In this document: positions 10,061 through 24,039 of the stretch, piece by piece
How the letters are laid out: each line of letters opens with the position of its first letter
How positions within the stretch are numbered: position 1 is the first letter of the stretch
From: Saccharina japonica
Taxonomy: Eukaryota; Sar; Phaeophyceae; Laminariales; Laminariaceae
Length of the DNA stretch: 64,000 nucleotides
Assembly (NCBI GenBank): GCA_008828725.1
Contig: MEHQ01001039.1
Span: 153,213 to 217,212, forward strand
Direction of reading: 5' to 3'
Program-made: the position numbers and the translations under genes
Notes under the pieces: model-generated
Told to the model about the DNA's origin: nothing
The model's input: only the letters and a program-made list of their open reading frames with translations
The model's database searches: none

Positions 10061-13000
10061 GGTCTGGAGAGGGGCGCAGGATCGGCGAGGGCGAGGGGTG
10101 GTGGACGAGAGAGGGGAGGGGGGGGGGGGGGGAGGTTTTCGCAAGCAGTACGAGTACGTAGTGCGATATACTTCAAGGTTGCTTCAAGGTCTGTCATGTG
10201 ATCATGTGTCATGTACCCAGGTATGAAATGTATGCACTCGATGCCAACTTCTATACGAGTACGAGCACCTTGAAAACAGAGAGAAAGGCCCACGGGACTC
10301 GAGGAATTGCAGACGAAAATGAATTCGTGGAGATTGTGGCGAAGCCTTAAAAGGTTTTGTGGCACAGCAATTGATAAAAGGCGGACTGCTGCTATGGTGA
10401 ACTTCGTTTTAGGATCTGGTACAAGGTAGCACCGTCTACTCGTACCTATATACAGAGCTGCCGCTGCTGTGTACTCGTACGGTACGCAACGAGCACCGAA
10501 AAACTCTCACCAAATAGCCAACGGGGGGCGAATTTGTCAATCAACGAAAAAGTCTCACCTTTCGCGCGTTTTCACGAAGCTCGATCTGGGTTACCAAAAG
10601 TCGTCGAGAAACTCTGGCGCAACACTAACGGCTGGTGCTGGGCGTTTCCCGCGATATGGACAAGGGCGGTGTCAGCTGTGCGCGGGGCTGCCTGGCCGCG
10701 CCGGCAGGCAAACTTCAAACACCCAGCAGCCAGCAGCAGCCCCGGCTAATAACGCCCCCGCAAAAGGTGGAACTCCAAAATTAAAAAATGTTGGGCAGAA
10801 AAAGAGAAAAGATCTACGAGTCGAGGGCGATGTAGTGTGTCCAGTACGAGTTGCGACGGAACTGGCTCACGAGGAACATGCACAGGTGCGACGGGCACAA
10901 AATATAATGCTAGGTCGGGTGTGATGGAGCAAACTCAACGAGGAAAGCCCAGCACAGCAGCAGGAAACAAAAATCTGCGGTATACTTGTTCTGCTGGTGA
11001 AACTCATGTTATTTTGAAAGTTGATGATCGGGCGAGGATCAATCTTGGAAGAGCGAGCGTTCGTGTATCCATCGTTTATGGCTTCGGTAGCTTTTAGCGC
11101 TAAGGTCTAGAGCCAGGCTGCTGTTCTACCGCAAACAGAGAGATGAGTCGTCGAGACAGACGACCCTCCCGATCAGAATCATCATCACGTCGATGTGACA
11201 GCCACGAACGCCCAGATTCCAACAGCTGAAGAAGCTTTCTACAGCAGCAGCAGCAGCAGTGTCTGTAATCAGTTTTGTACAGCCAGCTACGTACGATGCC
11301 AGCCCCTGGTGCACACGTGCACACCCGCAGAACACAGCAGCACCCACCAGAGCATCACGGCCGCATGCATGTGATCATGTGGTCAGATTCTGCTGCTCTG
11401 ATGTACATTCGCCCCTCGAAGTTCATGAGACTAGCGACAAGAGCTATTCTACGTACGATAGTACAGCAGTAGTACCTGTGCTACTACTGCAGTACAGTAC
11501 CGCATTCAGTATCATAGGAGTGTAGTGGTACTACTACTGCTGTCAATGCTGGACCAGCACCTTACCTTTGCGTGCCACCAACACTGCTGTTGCTGTACGA
11601 GTTCGAGTAGCTACTGCTTCAATTTTTCCTCCTGCTGTTTTTTCGATCGTGCATGCGACGGTTGGTTGCATGCTTTTGCCCTCTGTGATATTCACAACTC
11701 GAATACGCACGCCCGCCGTGCAGTGTGTGCGGGTGTGTGGGCATTTATTTTTTGTGGTACGTAATTACAGTAATTGTCAACGGTATCAAGACGGCATTTA
11801 TTTATTAATAGTTGTTTCTACATCAACCGTTCCTCCTGCACTGCACATGCGTTCGTACAGAGTACAGAGTGCAGCACGTGTCTCGTAGAGCAAGTATAGC
11901 TCTGTGCATTGCTGCTGGTGACGCTGTGGTTATAATGTCATAATGCTTCAATGGGTTGGTTGGGTCGAATTGAGGACTCTGTATACGCACAGCAACAGTA
12001 CGCTCCTCGGGAACAACCATGTATCTGCTTTTTCCTACGAGTACGGGTAGTATCACTCACTTTTGTATTCGAAGTATACCGTACGCACAGGTGGAATGGT
12101 TCTCGCTTCCGCTTGCTGCACATTTTTTGCCGCCGTTCAAAGGCACCGGGGTGCCGTTCTTTTCTCATGTCCCAGTTGGTTCCTCGACGCCCGTATCGTC
12201 GTCCCTAAAAGCGACGGCCATATATATATACATACGTAGGCCTTCGATCATGCAGGGCTCGCTCGAAACTACGTCGATCCCCCCCCCCCCCCCCCGGCTT
12301 TGAGAGTCTGCGTTTCACCGGGCAGACATATACGAAGTACTCGTATGTGAACAGTAGTCGGCAGGTAGGTGTACTGAGGGCTACCGACAGCGAATGTATG
12401 CAGCTACTCCTATTTTATCATGTTTTCTGTTGTCAAAGATTTCTAACGCAAAGAAGCCTTGCTCGGTGCCCAAGCCCGTGCGGTCGCGTCTCTTCATCCG
12501 TGGGATGGGCATGTAATATACTGTAGATATATAGATAGACAGATAGATAGATAGATATGCTTCGAAGTATATGTTTTAGTTGGCGTATTAACCTGGAGCG
12601 CTTCGTCTTTGGCGACGGGTATTCGCCAGTGGTGTACTGTAGACCATGATCATCTCGGCCAAGAGGGCTCAAGAGACTGGACTTCGACAGTCCATGCGAG
12701 CCTTGATTTTCACTGAGCGGGGTCGGTGTGCCGTGACCAGAGTTGCGACGGCACAGGCCACCCTTGGGACCTCGCTCAACAACCCAGCCAGACCGGGCCT
12801 CGTGCTCGTGCGGCACTGCTGAAATAATCAGCTGACCGATCGAAAGAGTCACCACGCGGCCACCTTATTCTTCGCTGCGGCAGCTGGTTGTTTGTTTTCA
12901 CGAGGTGGTTCGACCGGTTGAACGGCAATAATAGGGCTCCGTTGTTGGCCAGGGTTCACTAGATCGGTTGAACGGTATACCGTATCATAGAACCCTGTGA

Positions 13001-16000
13001 TCGGCGTGGCTTCAACGGCTGCTGCAACGGAACGGCAGCCTTTTCGGGAAGCCGCTCGATAGGGTCGCGTGTAAACAATCGCTTTCGTGCAGCGGTTGAC
13101 CTTTTAAAGCATTCGTTTGTTTCTTCAGTCAGCCAACAAACTGACCGGCGGCGCCGGTTGATCGTAACTGGCGGCGCTTGCAGCAAGTACATATCATATC
13201 ATGTTGCCGATATGGCAGCAGTGTGTGTTGTAGGTTTCCTACACAATCTAAACGACCGGGCAGTTCATGTCCCCGTCGTTGCATAGTTTTTTTTTGTTTT
13301 CCGACTAAGTTCGTTCGTATAGCCAGAGTCGCTGTGACATCCTACGTCTGGATGCGTCTCTGAACCACTCAATCGAGACGGTTATTACCGTATGTATGGC
13401 TTGCAATGACCGGCACCAGAGCGGTACGTAGCGGACCCTCGGATGTCTTTAAATAATCACTGTGGACAGGGCTGACCCCTTGGATCTTTTTTTTTTGTGT
13501 GACTATTTTAGACAGAGGCGTGGTTGGGTGTGAGCCAGTGTCGACTGGCCTCCGTATCCACAAGCTCGCCCAACCGATGGATAGGACCGTACGTGCGGCC
13601 GGTATCGGCGCAGTAGCCATCCTTGGTCGGAAAGCTACGTACCGTATGGTAATCGACAGGGTTACGCGGGATATGATAGTGTCCCTACAGCAGTTAGGTT
13701 TTTACGCCACGCCCTTTTCGGCTACTGCAGCGGTCCTATCTCGAACCCAATCGCCGGCCGCCCGTTACCGACTTGGCCTGACCAAGGAGTTAGAACTCCC
13801 CCCACGTTTTTGGGGACTCATTACTTAGAAACAGACTGGGGTCAAGTTTACAGTATGGTAATTGGGATAGCAGGGAACTGCTGTGTTACGTGCCTGGTTG
13901 GGTCATATTGTTTTCTAGTCAGTTTTCGATCAACTCTACGTAGCAAGCGTAACTTCGGGTCAGCGGTAGGCTGTCACCCTTCTTTGCTGGGCGTTGCGCT
14001 GGGGTTTGAATCTCGGCTGGCGTAGAGTTTTTATAGAATAATTCGCAGGCACTAGGGTAGAGGTGCATCACGTTTTTTTCTGAGGGTGGCCACGTGAATT
14101 TTCGTATAGATATGGAAGGGGGGTATATTTAATTAATTTAGCGAAAGAGGGGAAATCGTGTAGGGGCCGCCAACTGATTTCCTAAGAGTTTTTTTTAGCG
14201 CGATAAGTGGAGGATCGAGAGGAGGCATGACATACGCAAGGAGGAAGGAAGGCAGGAAGCCGGTACCCCGAAGGACAGCATTGAGGCAAGGCTGTGAGCA
14301 GACCACAAACAGGAGCAAAACTCGATGCAAATCAACGACAGTCGGAACGCTGAACCCTATATACGAAAATGAAGGCATGTACCTGGGAGGAGAAAGGACG
14401 ACATCTGTGACCACGGCTTACTGTCCAGAAGGCCGCTGAAGGTAAAACACTCATTAACTACAAATTGTGTTAGTATCGCAATCGAAGGAGTATCATTCGC
14501 GTTGCTAGTCTCCAGTCCCAAACGATTGAATTAATGTCATTTTCGGGGAAAGGATGGTAGCCTGACAATTGCCATGACCAGAGTATCCAAGGTAAAACGA
14601 CGGCAACCGTCGTGGACAAGAGCACCCGGATACAGTACAGACTGGAGAACAGAACTGGAAAGTAAAAGTGATGATCCAAAGCAATAAACAAAAAAGCCAC
14701 GGTGATCAGTTATCACGTCGAACTCAAGGCCCGGTGCATTGGATGCGTCTTGTCATACGAGGGGTGATATAGCAGTACCAACATCGAAACTATCCGTTGT
14801 GTACGTTAAATGCCTGCCATGGGCCACATCATAAGCCGATCCCTGCGCGAGCTTGATAACCCTCGCGTACACATAACTGCACGCAGAGCTCGACCCGTGC
14901 GGATGTAGGATGGTGGCAGATTCGATGGCATTTCTACTGAAACCTAAATATACAGGCGTACAAAGGTAACAAACGCCTTTCGTAGAGCGCTGTTGCAGCG
15001 AAGAAGCGTATCCGATAGACAAAAAGGTCAGGAGTGTTGCGGTCAGCGCGGGTAATCCACTCTAAACACCCGACGTAGTAGTGAAGCTATCGCTGAACAT
15101 TGTATTGACAGGGCTACCCAAAGGCAGAAACCCATATCCGGGAGGGTCTCGCCACCGCGTGTTGCGCCAGCTGGGTATTGGTGCCGTTCCGAATCAGTAA
15201 TTATGCTCGGTGGTGCGCATAAGAAAGTGATACAGCTAATGAAATCATGTTAACGTATGATAATTGCCCCCCCCCCTTTCGCTACTCCTCAGATTAACCG
15301 TTCAGCACATAGATACTTCTACACTTATCTTCTAGACACGTCGGGAAAAAACGAGTCCAAACCAATTCGAGGACCGGAGGCAACTCAAGAATAATCCACG
15401 TCACCCAGCGCACCTGGCAAGGCGTGGGCGCGCACTGTCCCCTTATGGTTCAAGTTTACTGTAGTGGCATGCCAGGTATACTTGAGAAGTGTGCGTATTA
15501 GGTTTACTTGTGAAGTACCGGTATATATCTTGACGAAAAAAAAGGGCGACATAAGTGAAAATCACTGATACTATTTATAGTCGACATTGCCTTCGACCCA
15601 CTCGAACGTTGTTTGACGTGGGACATATACAAACATAACTGTAGGGTACATAAACTGCAACCGCGAACACGGTTTCCACGGCGAGCGCAGCTCGTCCGTT
15701 GCCCTCCTCACGTTAGGTGCAGAGCACGAGGTAGACATTTTATGTCGGAAAAATAAAGAAACAAAAAAAGTTGCTGGTAATCTTTCCTCTTCTATCTATC
15801 GTTTACCTAAATCAACGTGATCCCTAAACTACAGCAGCACAACAGCTGCAGCATGAATAGCACCGAGAAAAGAAAATACGCTCTGGTGCCCGCGTTTTCG
15901 ACATGCAAGACGCCACCGCCCGATCTCCATTGAGTAGTTTACACAGGTGCCGTACGTATTCATTTCCAGCGTAGGCTGGCTCATCCTATCTGACAATGGT

Positions 16001-16920
16001 GCATAATCTACCGCACTCGAGGAGCGATGCTTCAATAAAAACCAACGAAACAGACACCACGGTGCACGCTAAGGCCAGCCGCGTTTCGCCCCCCCCTAGG
16101 TACTCACCAGAGAACGACATTCGAAAACTGCGGGCACGAAATGTCTTTCTCTCTCGACGCGAAAACAAAGAAATAGAGTGTTCAAGCTTCGGACTCAGAA
16201 GGGGCTGACGCTGGGATACATACATCAAATATGACCAAGTGTTATGATTTGTGGTGTGTACCCCTGCGGCAAGTGCTCTCGGGCCGACTTTTGGCTCGTT
16301 TCCCCGTTTGCGTCCGCGTGCTTTGGGAACACGAGACGTATGACCTCCGCGTGCTTTAGGAGCACGAGACGGGTGGCCTGCATAGCGTTGCCTCTCGTCT
16401 ACCTCAGCAGGCAGCCCACAAGCTCAAGCGCATGTTGATTTTCTCATGATTTGAGTTCTTCGTGTATTCAACAAGGTCGCCAATAACTTCTACTTTTTTT
16501 GTGCTCCAATCGAGCAGTGACAAATTCCGAGATTCTTCCGCACCTTGACCTTTTCAAGGCGCACAACCGAAACGGTTCGAAATGGGCGACTCTGTTGAAG
16601 AAAAAAAAAAAAAAACGCCGCCGTTCGGAAGCCTTACACCCGAAACCAATTTCAATTCAAAGCCAAAAAGGGGACGAAGCCCTTCTGGTCGAACGCCTTG
16701 ATTCATGTTACCTCAAACCAACCCAACAGTACCAACAGGGATGTACACACGCCTTTCGGCCCCCAAAAGCAGCCGTTTATTGGTCTCTACTACATGGCCG
16801 CAGAGCGAGATCCTTACGCGAGGCACATCCCCTACTAACACACGGGCGTTCATCTACCTTCCGCCAATTTCACATGCGGCCGACGTCGGCCGGGACAGGC
16901 ATCTCGGGCGAAGCCTATCT
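10061..16920. other. 6.9-kb region without a recognisable gene
   Basis: This lies between two minus-strand genes. I see no conserved domain or convincing exon chain on either strand. Contents are a G run near 10119-10131, C runs near 12282-12296 and 15267-15275, short GATA/AGAT repeats near 12533-12555, TTCGAAGTATA palindromes, repeated CGGTTGAACGG near 12917 and 12965, and a two-unit repeat at about 16308-16375. The right part should contain the 3' UTR of the CGLD27-like gene. Confidence 0.45.
16308..16375. repeat. Two-unit direct repeat of about 34 bp
   Basis: CCGCGTGCTTTGGGAACACG and then CCGCGTGCTTTAGGAGCACG follow one another, each trailed by AGACG. No function is evident. Confidence 0.75.
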
Positions 16921-19900
16921 CTAGTCACAGAGGCCGCCTCCCGCCATGGCCTGGTAGTAGCGCGACTCGCAATAGACGGGTCTGTTGGTGCCTTTCGCCG
17001 CAGCCTGCGAGGAGAGCGGGACGGAGGTCAACGAACCGTTGTGAGTTGCGCCATATGACAGATACCAGGTAGAGGAAAACAACATTGTGTGTTCATCTCC
17101 AAAAATACACTGTAGATTAGGACAACAACATGGTGCAGTCATCTCCAAAAATATACCAACTTCGTTTGCTATACGAGTCACAGTCTCTCATGCCGTTGAC
17201 GTCCTCTGGGTGAGCACAACTAACCCCGCACCGGCCACCATAGGTTTCGACGCAGCCTGGGTGGCGACTGAGCGCGGACAGCCCAGCCCCCAAGAGAAAC
17301 AGCACGGAAACTAAATAAATTAACGCACCTTCTTGGCAGCTTCGTTCGCCATGTCGTCGTCGCCCTTGAGGGTGCTGAGGTATGTATCGTCCAGCATGGC
17401 GTAAGGGTCATCCGGCACTACTACCTTGAATCCCACCACGGTCAGCACGAATCCCACCCCGATCGCGGCGAGCATTCTGCTTTCACGAAAAATAAATCGG
17501 AAGCAAGGTGAAGGAGGGAGGGAGGGAGGGAGGGAGGGAGGGAGGGAGGGGGGGGCGGAGGGCAAGGATTGGTGGTGGCAGCGGTGGCGGCAAGAGGAAA
17601 CTTACATGACAGACTTCGCCAATTTGTGCACAAGACAAAAAGGGGTGCAGGTGTTCGAGGTCGCCAAAAGATTGTCACACCCAAAACAATAAACGCCAAT
17701 TTTTCATTCATACAAAGCCATTTTATCTGGTGCATGCACGTGTTTTTTTTGCGATAGAGGGCGTCACCAAAAGCATTGTTCCGAGGATCGAGTACAGGTA
17801 CGCGTGGGGTTGCATCCGCCGGTCCGCTTTTCTCGCGCGAGTCATACTTAACTGGAGGGGCGAGCCGCGCCTCGGAACGGAGCCGTTGCTACTACCGACC
17901 CACCAGCGAACCGTCCCCCGCGGACTCTGTTCCGGGCGAACCTTAACGTCGCAGAAACTATAGTAACTAGACGGGAAATGTAGTAAAACGTCAAAATACA
18001 TTATCGCTGCTGTACTCGAAAAAATCCTCGGCTATATGTGCTCCCTGTCTGTAGCAGAAGGACGACGTTCCACGAGCGACAAACCGAGGCATGCCCAGCT
18101 CTGATATTGATTGGGCTTCAGCGCCTCATCATAGCAAGGAGGCCACCTCCAGTCCACGGGGTCCATGGACTTTCGTCTGCTTTGTCGCAAAACCATTCGC
18201 ATCGAGCGGCGTACTTCACGGGATACACACAGACACACACTGGCATCTTAGAGAATGCCGCGGCGATTACACGTGGTCATGCGAGGGCCAACAACGGGAT
18301 GGTAGTGCTTCCACGGTTCCACTCACGCTTTGAGGCGATCAAGCGCCGGCTTGACTTCGTAATTGTTGAGCATTTCGTCCCTCGCCCGAATGTCCGGCGG
18401 CTTGTACCACTCGCTTCCATCATACCAACCTGCCACATGAACGCAGGGACATGCACACCACCAGCGCGCACGGTCAGGAGTACGGCACCGGAGAGGCCAT
18501 GGTGAGTGAGGGGCGGCAATACGGTTGCATGGTGATGCATGGATTGTGCCGACGAAGCATATCGAAACCCTGTGCACGGCAATTGACACCGGCGTGGATC
18601 GAGCGATTTTCTTTGAGGTCAAACTCGAGAGATGCAATTTCAGCTCGAGCGCACCAAGCTGGAGCTAATGGTTCAAGCAGATGCCTGGTGCCTACCTTGT
18701 ATGTACTAATCAACACAATCATCCCCATGTCATTTGCTACTAGGGCGTATACGGAGTTTGACACCGAAGAACACCGTTTATTACGACAGTGCTGGACTCG
18801 TGCGTATAGGTGAACCTTAAGACACGGACAAGTGTCGGGGCATGCCGGCACAGGTGACGGACAGCCATACGTAGGAACACACAAAGCGGAGGCAGGCACA
18901 CGAGAGGGTGGCGAAAATTCAACAAAAACGGCAAGGCAAGCAAGCGCGTTGCCTTCATTTTTCCGAATGCGCAGGCATTCAGATCCAATCCCAAGCTAAA
19001 CCGACCGCAGCGGACGGCCGTTGACTGTGACTTCAGTGCCGAATGAACCGACAGTCAGACCCACCCCCCACGATAAAACCGACCACAAGCAGACGGTCGT
19101 GACAGCTCATGAAACGAAACAAAAAAAAAAACGCACCTGACTCCTCGTACTCCACAACTTCCGCGTCGAGGCGGATGGAAACGTAGCTCCAGCCGCTGTA
19201 CAGCCGTACCACCACCGCTGCAGCAGGACGATTTGTTTTGAGCGAGGCAAAAGGGGCCCTGTCATCAATCACCCCACGCATGGTCGTTGTACGATGAGAA
19301 AAAAAGCCGCAAAACGAAGCATCGATATATCCCGCGCCGGCGGCAGGCATACATACCTTTGACTTGATACTCGAGCGTGCGCGAGCAAGCGGAGGATATG
19401 GAAGATCGCGACCCCAGTCTCCTAAATACGGCGGCATACTTCGCATTGCCGCACGGGCGCGGTGACACTACATGAAAAGCTATTAGCTTTAGCGGCGTGA
19501 TTGCTGTTTGCATGTGATTGTTGCTTGCATGTGGTCGGGCCAACGGCGCAACGCCGAGCGGGATGACGACTATCGAAGGGCGCCGCAGCAGTACGCCTGC
19601 GCCCGCTTTCGCAGCCTTCCTCAGCCAGTGCCAGTGTGCTTTGCGACCTTGACGTTATGATTTAGCGACGACGTGGCTTGGCTCACCGAGAAGTACGCCC
19701 AGCGCGCCCACATTTGCTGACAGCAGCGCCTCGGGCAGTTGATTCGGGAACGTCGTCGTACCGATGGGAACGCTGAAGTATTCGGTCACAAAGCAAAAAA
19801 CAAGGGAACGGGTTGCTGTTACGACGGGACACACCGGAACAGGTGATACCGGTGAAACCGCTGAGCGGTAGGTAGGCGTGTTTATCTGTTGCGGAATACT

Positions 19901-22900
19901 TTGGAGGACTTTGCCTGTTTTTTGCAAACAATTCAGTATACTAGGGGCTGTCGTGGGTCCGCTTGGTAAATAGGTTGGTTTCAAGGATGCATCATACATC
20001 GATGGCGTTCTCTTCGAGCACAGCAAAGCCCTTTCCAGCCATTCTAGGTGTTAACGTAGTATAGCTGGAAACCCGCGCAGCAGGACAGTTGTAACTGTCG
20101 TCAACCTGTGTGCGTTGGTGGATCCCGGTCGGTCGGTCGGTCGATCCGTCCGTCGTTTCAGCCAGCTCCAAAGGGGTCCCAATTTTTTTGCACCGTGTAA
20201 ATTAGAAACTAGCGTTCGTTCGTAGTACTACCGGCATGCATCTCTGTTGATTCCTGACAGAGCCCTGAAGGAATAAATCTGCACCAACAGGCCCAAACCA
20301 CCGCCTCGAGGCCCGGACACGCCTACATACGTCTTGTCCTCAAAAGCCCGGACACCACTTCAATACACGGCCAGAGAGGATTGGCGAGGTCACCCATCCA
20401 CCCCCATCATAATTCACCAAATGTCCCACCTCACGGCCATCGCGCCCGCGTAGATAAGGGCCAATCGGGTCACCAGGCCCTGTACGTAGCGCGATCAGCA
20501 GCAAAGTTTGTAACGCCGTCACATGGGGGCGGACGGACACGGCAACAAAAAACGAGGTCAGGTTAAACTCGTTGCAATAAAATTCGAGGCACTGATCCTG
20601 TTAAGCGGGGGAACAATCAGCGAGATCGACACCGACAGGCCAGGGCTGTGCATACCGCCGATCTACATGCACAGACATGGCCGCACGCGCAAGCCCTGGC
20701 GTCAAACAAGCCTGCACACCGCAAGATAGTCGGCAACGCAACCAGCGGCAGCAACTACCCTTGGAAAAATGCGGGGGTCTTTCGCCCCTTGGAACCGAAC
20801 AGATATTCTCGCGCGAGAGTTCTTCCAGAAAGCTCTACCGGACGAGCGAGCGACCGATACCCGCACTGTCGGCGTGGCGTACATGGCGTCCCTACCCCCG
20901 CGTCCCTACCCCCTGCATACTGTAATGCCTCCAGGCCGACGCCAGACCCTCCCGTCTCCACCCAACTATCCAACATCTGATGCCTGGCACGATCGAAGCT
21001 AGTTGCTGATTCACATGCCCAAAAATATGGAGACCCCTTTTGAGCTGTGGAGCAGGAAATTATCTGAAGCCGGAGGTTCGGGTCGTCCGACCCAAAATCT
21101 CCGAAAATCTACACCAGTACATATATTATACGCTTTGCACCAGCGCACACAGTTGACGACAGTTCATACCTCGGACAGACCATGATCTAGACCATCTACT
21201 GTAGTTCCTCACCTGCCGTTGTTGAGAGGTTGTGCAGGGTCTGTATACCGTCGTAGTACAGACCCAACCCAGAAAACACGTGCTAGATCACGCAGCATAC
21301 ATACGGGTCCCATCCGACAACATGAGCTACGTAGATCACATTGCAAGATCGGGAGTAGATCTGCCTTATCTTATCTAGATCATGAAATGGGAATCGATGG
21401 TCTGTCCGAGGTGTGCGGACAGTTACTAATATACACCAGCGCGAGATCCTAGCGAGGGCTACCCTACAGAGTACGTGTGTAAGGCACCCGTACCTTAAAG
21501 TCCTCTTGGGCCCAGCCGAAGAGGACGTCCTCCTTGAGCTCCTGCAGCTCGTTGAACGGCTGCTGGTCGGTCGGAACGGCTTTCGTTTTGTCCATGCGGC
21601 GCCGTACTCGCACCCCGCCTCGGTCCTGCATGCCTGGCCGCCCGCCTGCCGAATGCAACCCATTTAGAAAAACAGAGCAGGCGACAACACGGAACCGATT
21701 TTCAAAAGGGAAACGCGCGCACGGAGCGCAGGCAGTTGCATCTCTCGCTCGCTCACCAGGGGCGTAATATCGTCCTTAGGAGAGTTTTGAGCAGGGCCCC
21801 ATCACACGGTGCGCGGGGTGGTTACTTCACTGTCCATCGTGGGCCTCCAGTGCTTAGAATGTACGTAGAAATACTATTAATAATACCTTGGGTACATACT
21901 TTCAAACAAGCAAGACAACAGATTGAAGCTTGGCGAGTTTTCAAAGCCTCGCTTGTGCGAGTGTGCCTGACTTTGAGCTCGTATGGTAACAGCGTGAGAT
22001 GGCCTGGGCTTGAGTTAGGCATTTAGGCACAGCAGAACATGTCTCAGACGGCAAGAGAGCCCGCATGTCTGCCTTTTAGGCGCGTGCCTATCTCAGGTAG
22101 GCACAGGCCTGGGCACGTGTACTTCTACTTTCTTACCAGTAACCTTAGACTATTCAACGAGATGCTGGTTCTTGGGATTTGCCTATTTTGTTTCCTCGTA
22201 CTGCAAGTCTCCGTGTAAAACGTGAAAATGTGGCGTGGTGATTGCTTCTGGTCGAAGCAATAGAACAGGCTTCGGGCGAGTTACCGAACCGACGCGAGGT
22301 TTATTCGTAGCAGAGTCACTCCAGAGATAGGTACCTGGTGCTGCCGTAAAACAGAAAAAATGCTCACTCGAGGTACGTGTATTAATAGTACTTGCGCACA
22401 CGAAGCAGTCGGTTAGTTGATACTCTGTGTGCTACTTTGCTGCTGTGTGTGGATTACCCTACCGACATGTACAGGTACAACGCAACAGGTTCGAGTTGGC
22501 GTGATGAAGTCGTCCTTCAACTTATGTACACTCCCAGGAGAGGAATACGAAGCTGGTACTCGTATATAACAATACATTAGTTCGATCAAATGAAAATCAT
22601 CATGCTGCAACAAGGAGAGATACGCAACACCTTTGAAGGGAGCCCCGCAATGAACGTTATGGAGGCACACGTCCAGGACCTCGCTCTTCGGGTGTCACGC
22701 ACTGCTCACTCCTCGTATTGGCGGCAAGTTTAAATACGTGTGCTACTCGTACGTACCACGTACAAAATGACTGCTGTACGGTACACTTGAATCGTATTCG
22801 TACATCACACCTGGTATATAATGTCAGAGCGTTGTTAGTATACCTGCAATCTTCAACCTACACAAGGACACCCCATCTGCAGAAGGCGACAGCACCAGGA

Positions 22901-23138
22901 CCCCGCATGCTATCTCACCTAGGCCTTCCGAGTCAAAGTCCTCCTCCCTCTCGCCTTCTCGCGGTTGGGGGGGCTTCGGCTTCGCGTAGAGGGCACCAAG
23001 CTGCTGTGTTCGTCGAGGTTGACATGATGCTGACACCCTCCCGACAGTTCCGCAGCCAAGGGGGGAGGGAGCGAAGGCACTCGAGCCCACGATCAGCGTC
23101 AGCACCAGGGAAGAGGTGCCGGCTAGTGGGGACTTCAT
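16921..23138 (-). CDS. CGLD27/Ycf36-family (DUF1230) plastid membrane protein, nuclear-encoded
   Basis: Exons in coding order are 23138-22919, 21645-21494, 19772-19687 (start uncertain), 19217-19137, 18429-18327, 17476-17329 and 17004-16921 (TAG). Exon 1 encodes a hydrophobic signal peptide (LVLTLIVG), then SSAFAPS with Phe22, typical of heterokont plastid import. The mature part follows the CGLD27/Ycf36 pattern: VPTDQQPFNELQELKED and WAQEDFK, then TTFPNQLPEALLSANVG, then VRLYSGWSYVSIRL, EYEESGWYDGSEWYKPP and VKPALDRLK, then a final hydrophobic span (IGVGFVLTVVGFKVVV). The family is conserved in plastid-bearing organisms and cyanobacteria; its function is poorly defined. Phases match at every junction except exon 2 to 3: exon 2 ends in phase 0, whereas the exon starting at 19772 needs two preceding bases. 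A short exon coding the missing first membrane span is probably hidden in 19773-21493. Confidence 0.85.
17512..17551. repeat. GGGA microsatellite in a CGLD27-like intron
   Basis: About nine GGGA units followed by a G run lie just upstream (in coding sense) of the penultimate exon. Confidence 0.9.
19773..21493 (-). other. CGLD27-like intron 2, probably hiding one short exon
   Basis: It runs from the donor after WAQEDFK to the acceptor TTCAG before 19772. The family normally has about 15-25 residues, mostly a membrane span, between these points, and the phase mismatch demands an exon of length 3n+2. I could not locate it. The region also carries a TIR element at 21168-21412. Confidence 0.6.
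21168..21412. mobile_element. 245-bp element with 16-bp terminal inverted repeats
   Basis: ACCTCGGACAGACCAT at 21168-21183 is repeated exactly in reverse complement ending at 21412. Weaker pairing continues outside (CCAGCG/CGCTGG). An inner hairpin GGGTCTGTA/TACAGACCC sits at about 21238-21268. No clear target duplication. Related stretches resembling CATGATCTGTCCGAGGTG occur near 2793 and 37751. Confidence 0.6.
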
Positions 23139-24039
23139 ACCAGTGCGGGAACCGCAGCAGGACGCACTCTACTCGTAGGTTTGCGGAGCCTGGATGTGTG
23201 TCGGCATCTGGCTTGTGCTGCGCTGGCGTCGAAGAAGCTACTGACGAACAGAACCTGTTTTGTAGAAACGCTTTCCGAACCTGCTCGCATTGAAACCCAC
23301 ATTTTCCTTTTTTCGTTGCACACCGTGCTCCAGAATCACGGAATTACACTTCGCAACTTCTGCAGCAGGTGTATACGGGTATAGCAGTGGGTGATGCGTT
23401 GCTCATGACTGCTCACGCCCTCGGCTACTCTACTGGCAGCGCAAAGCACCCTGTAACCCTCGACCCCGGCCCCTGGTCCCTAGTTCAGATGGTGTGAACT
23501 CCCTTCTTTCCGTTTTCCGATTTCCGTGACCTGCTGGTGAATCTCCGGAGCTTCGGCTTCGGAATGTCGGAAATCGGAGTCTCGCCGATTTTTTTTCCTC
23601 TTCTTTTCTTTTTGTGTCCTTTCTTTCTCCTGTTTCGCTCGGGACTATTCCGTGCCGTCTCCGGGTCGGATATACATTTTTTTACACAACCCCGGCCGCA
23701 CTCACCCGCCGTGTTTAATTTTTTTAGACACAACCCCGCACAAGGCAAGCAGCGCGGATACCGCGAACAGCAGCAGCAGCATCAGCACACAGCAGCATCA
23801 GCACTCTTGAACAGCCCCTACGCGCCGCAAGGAATATATCGGAGCGGCGATACGGGCGAGCAGTGGTGCGCGCGGTCCGCCTCGCTTGCGTGTCCTTCAT
23901 CGTGTACGCGCGCGTATTATTTATTGGACTGTGCTGTGCGCTGCTGTCTTACGAATCAAGAGCCGTATTTTTGGACTTTTGACTTGCTTCGAGAACGGAA
24001 CTGGCAGCAGGAGCAGCAGCAGCAGCCAGCAGCAGCAGC
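23139..24039. promoter_or_regulatory. Divergent promoter region between the CGLD27-like and HAD-like genes
   Basis: The two ATGs, at 23138 (minus) and 24040 (plus), face away from each other across 901 bp, so both promoters must lie here. A perfect 11-bp inverted repeat, TCCGATTTCCG (23516-23526) and CGGAAATCGGA (23568-23578), lies near the middle. A T-rich tract follows (23587-23640), and CAG runs occur at about 23770-23790 and 24004-24039, the latter next to the HAD ATG. No TATA box can be assigned with confidence. Confidence 0.5.
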
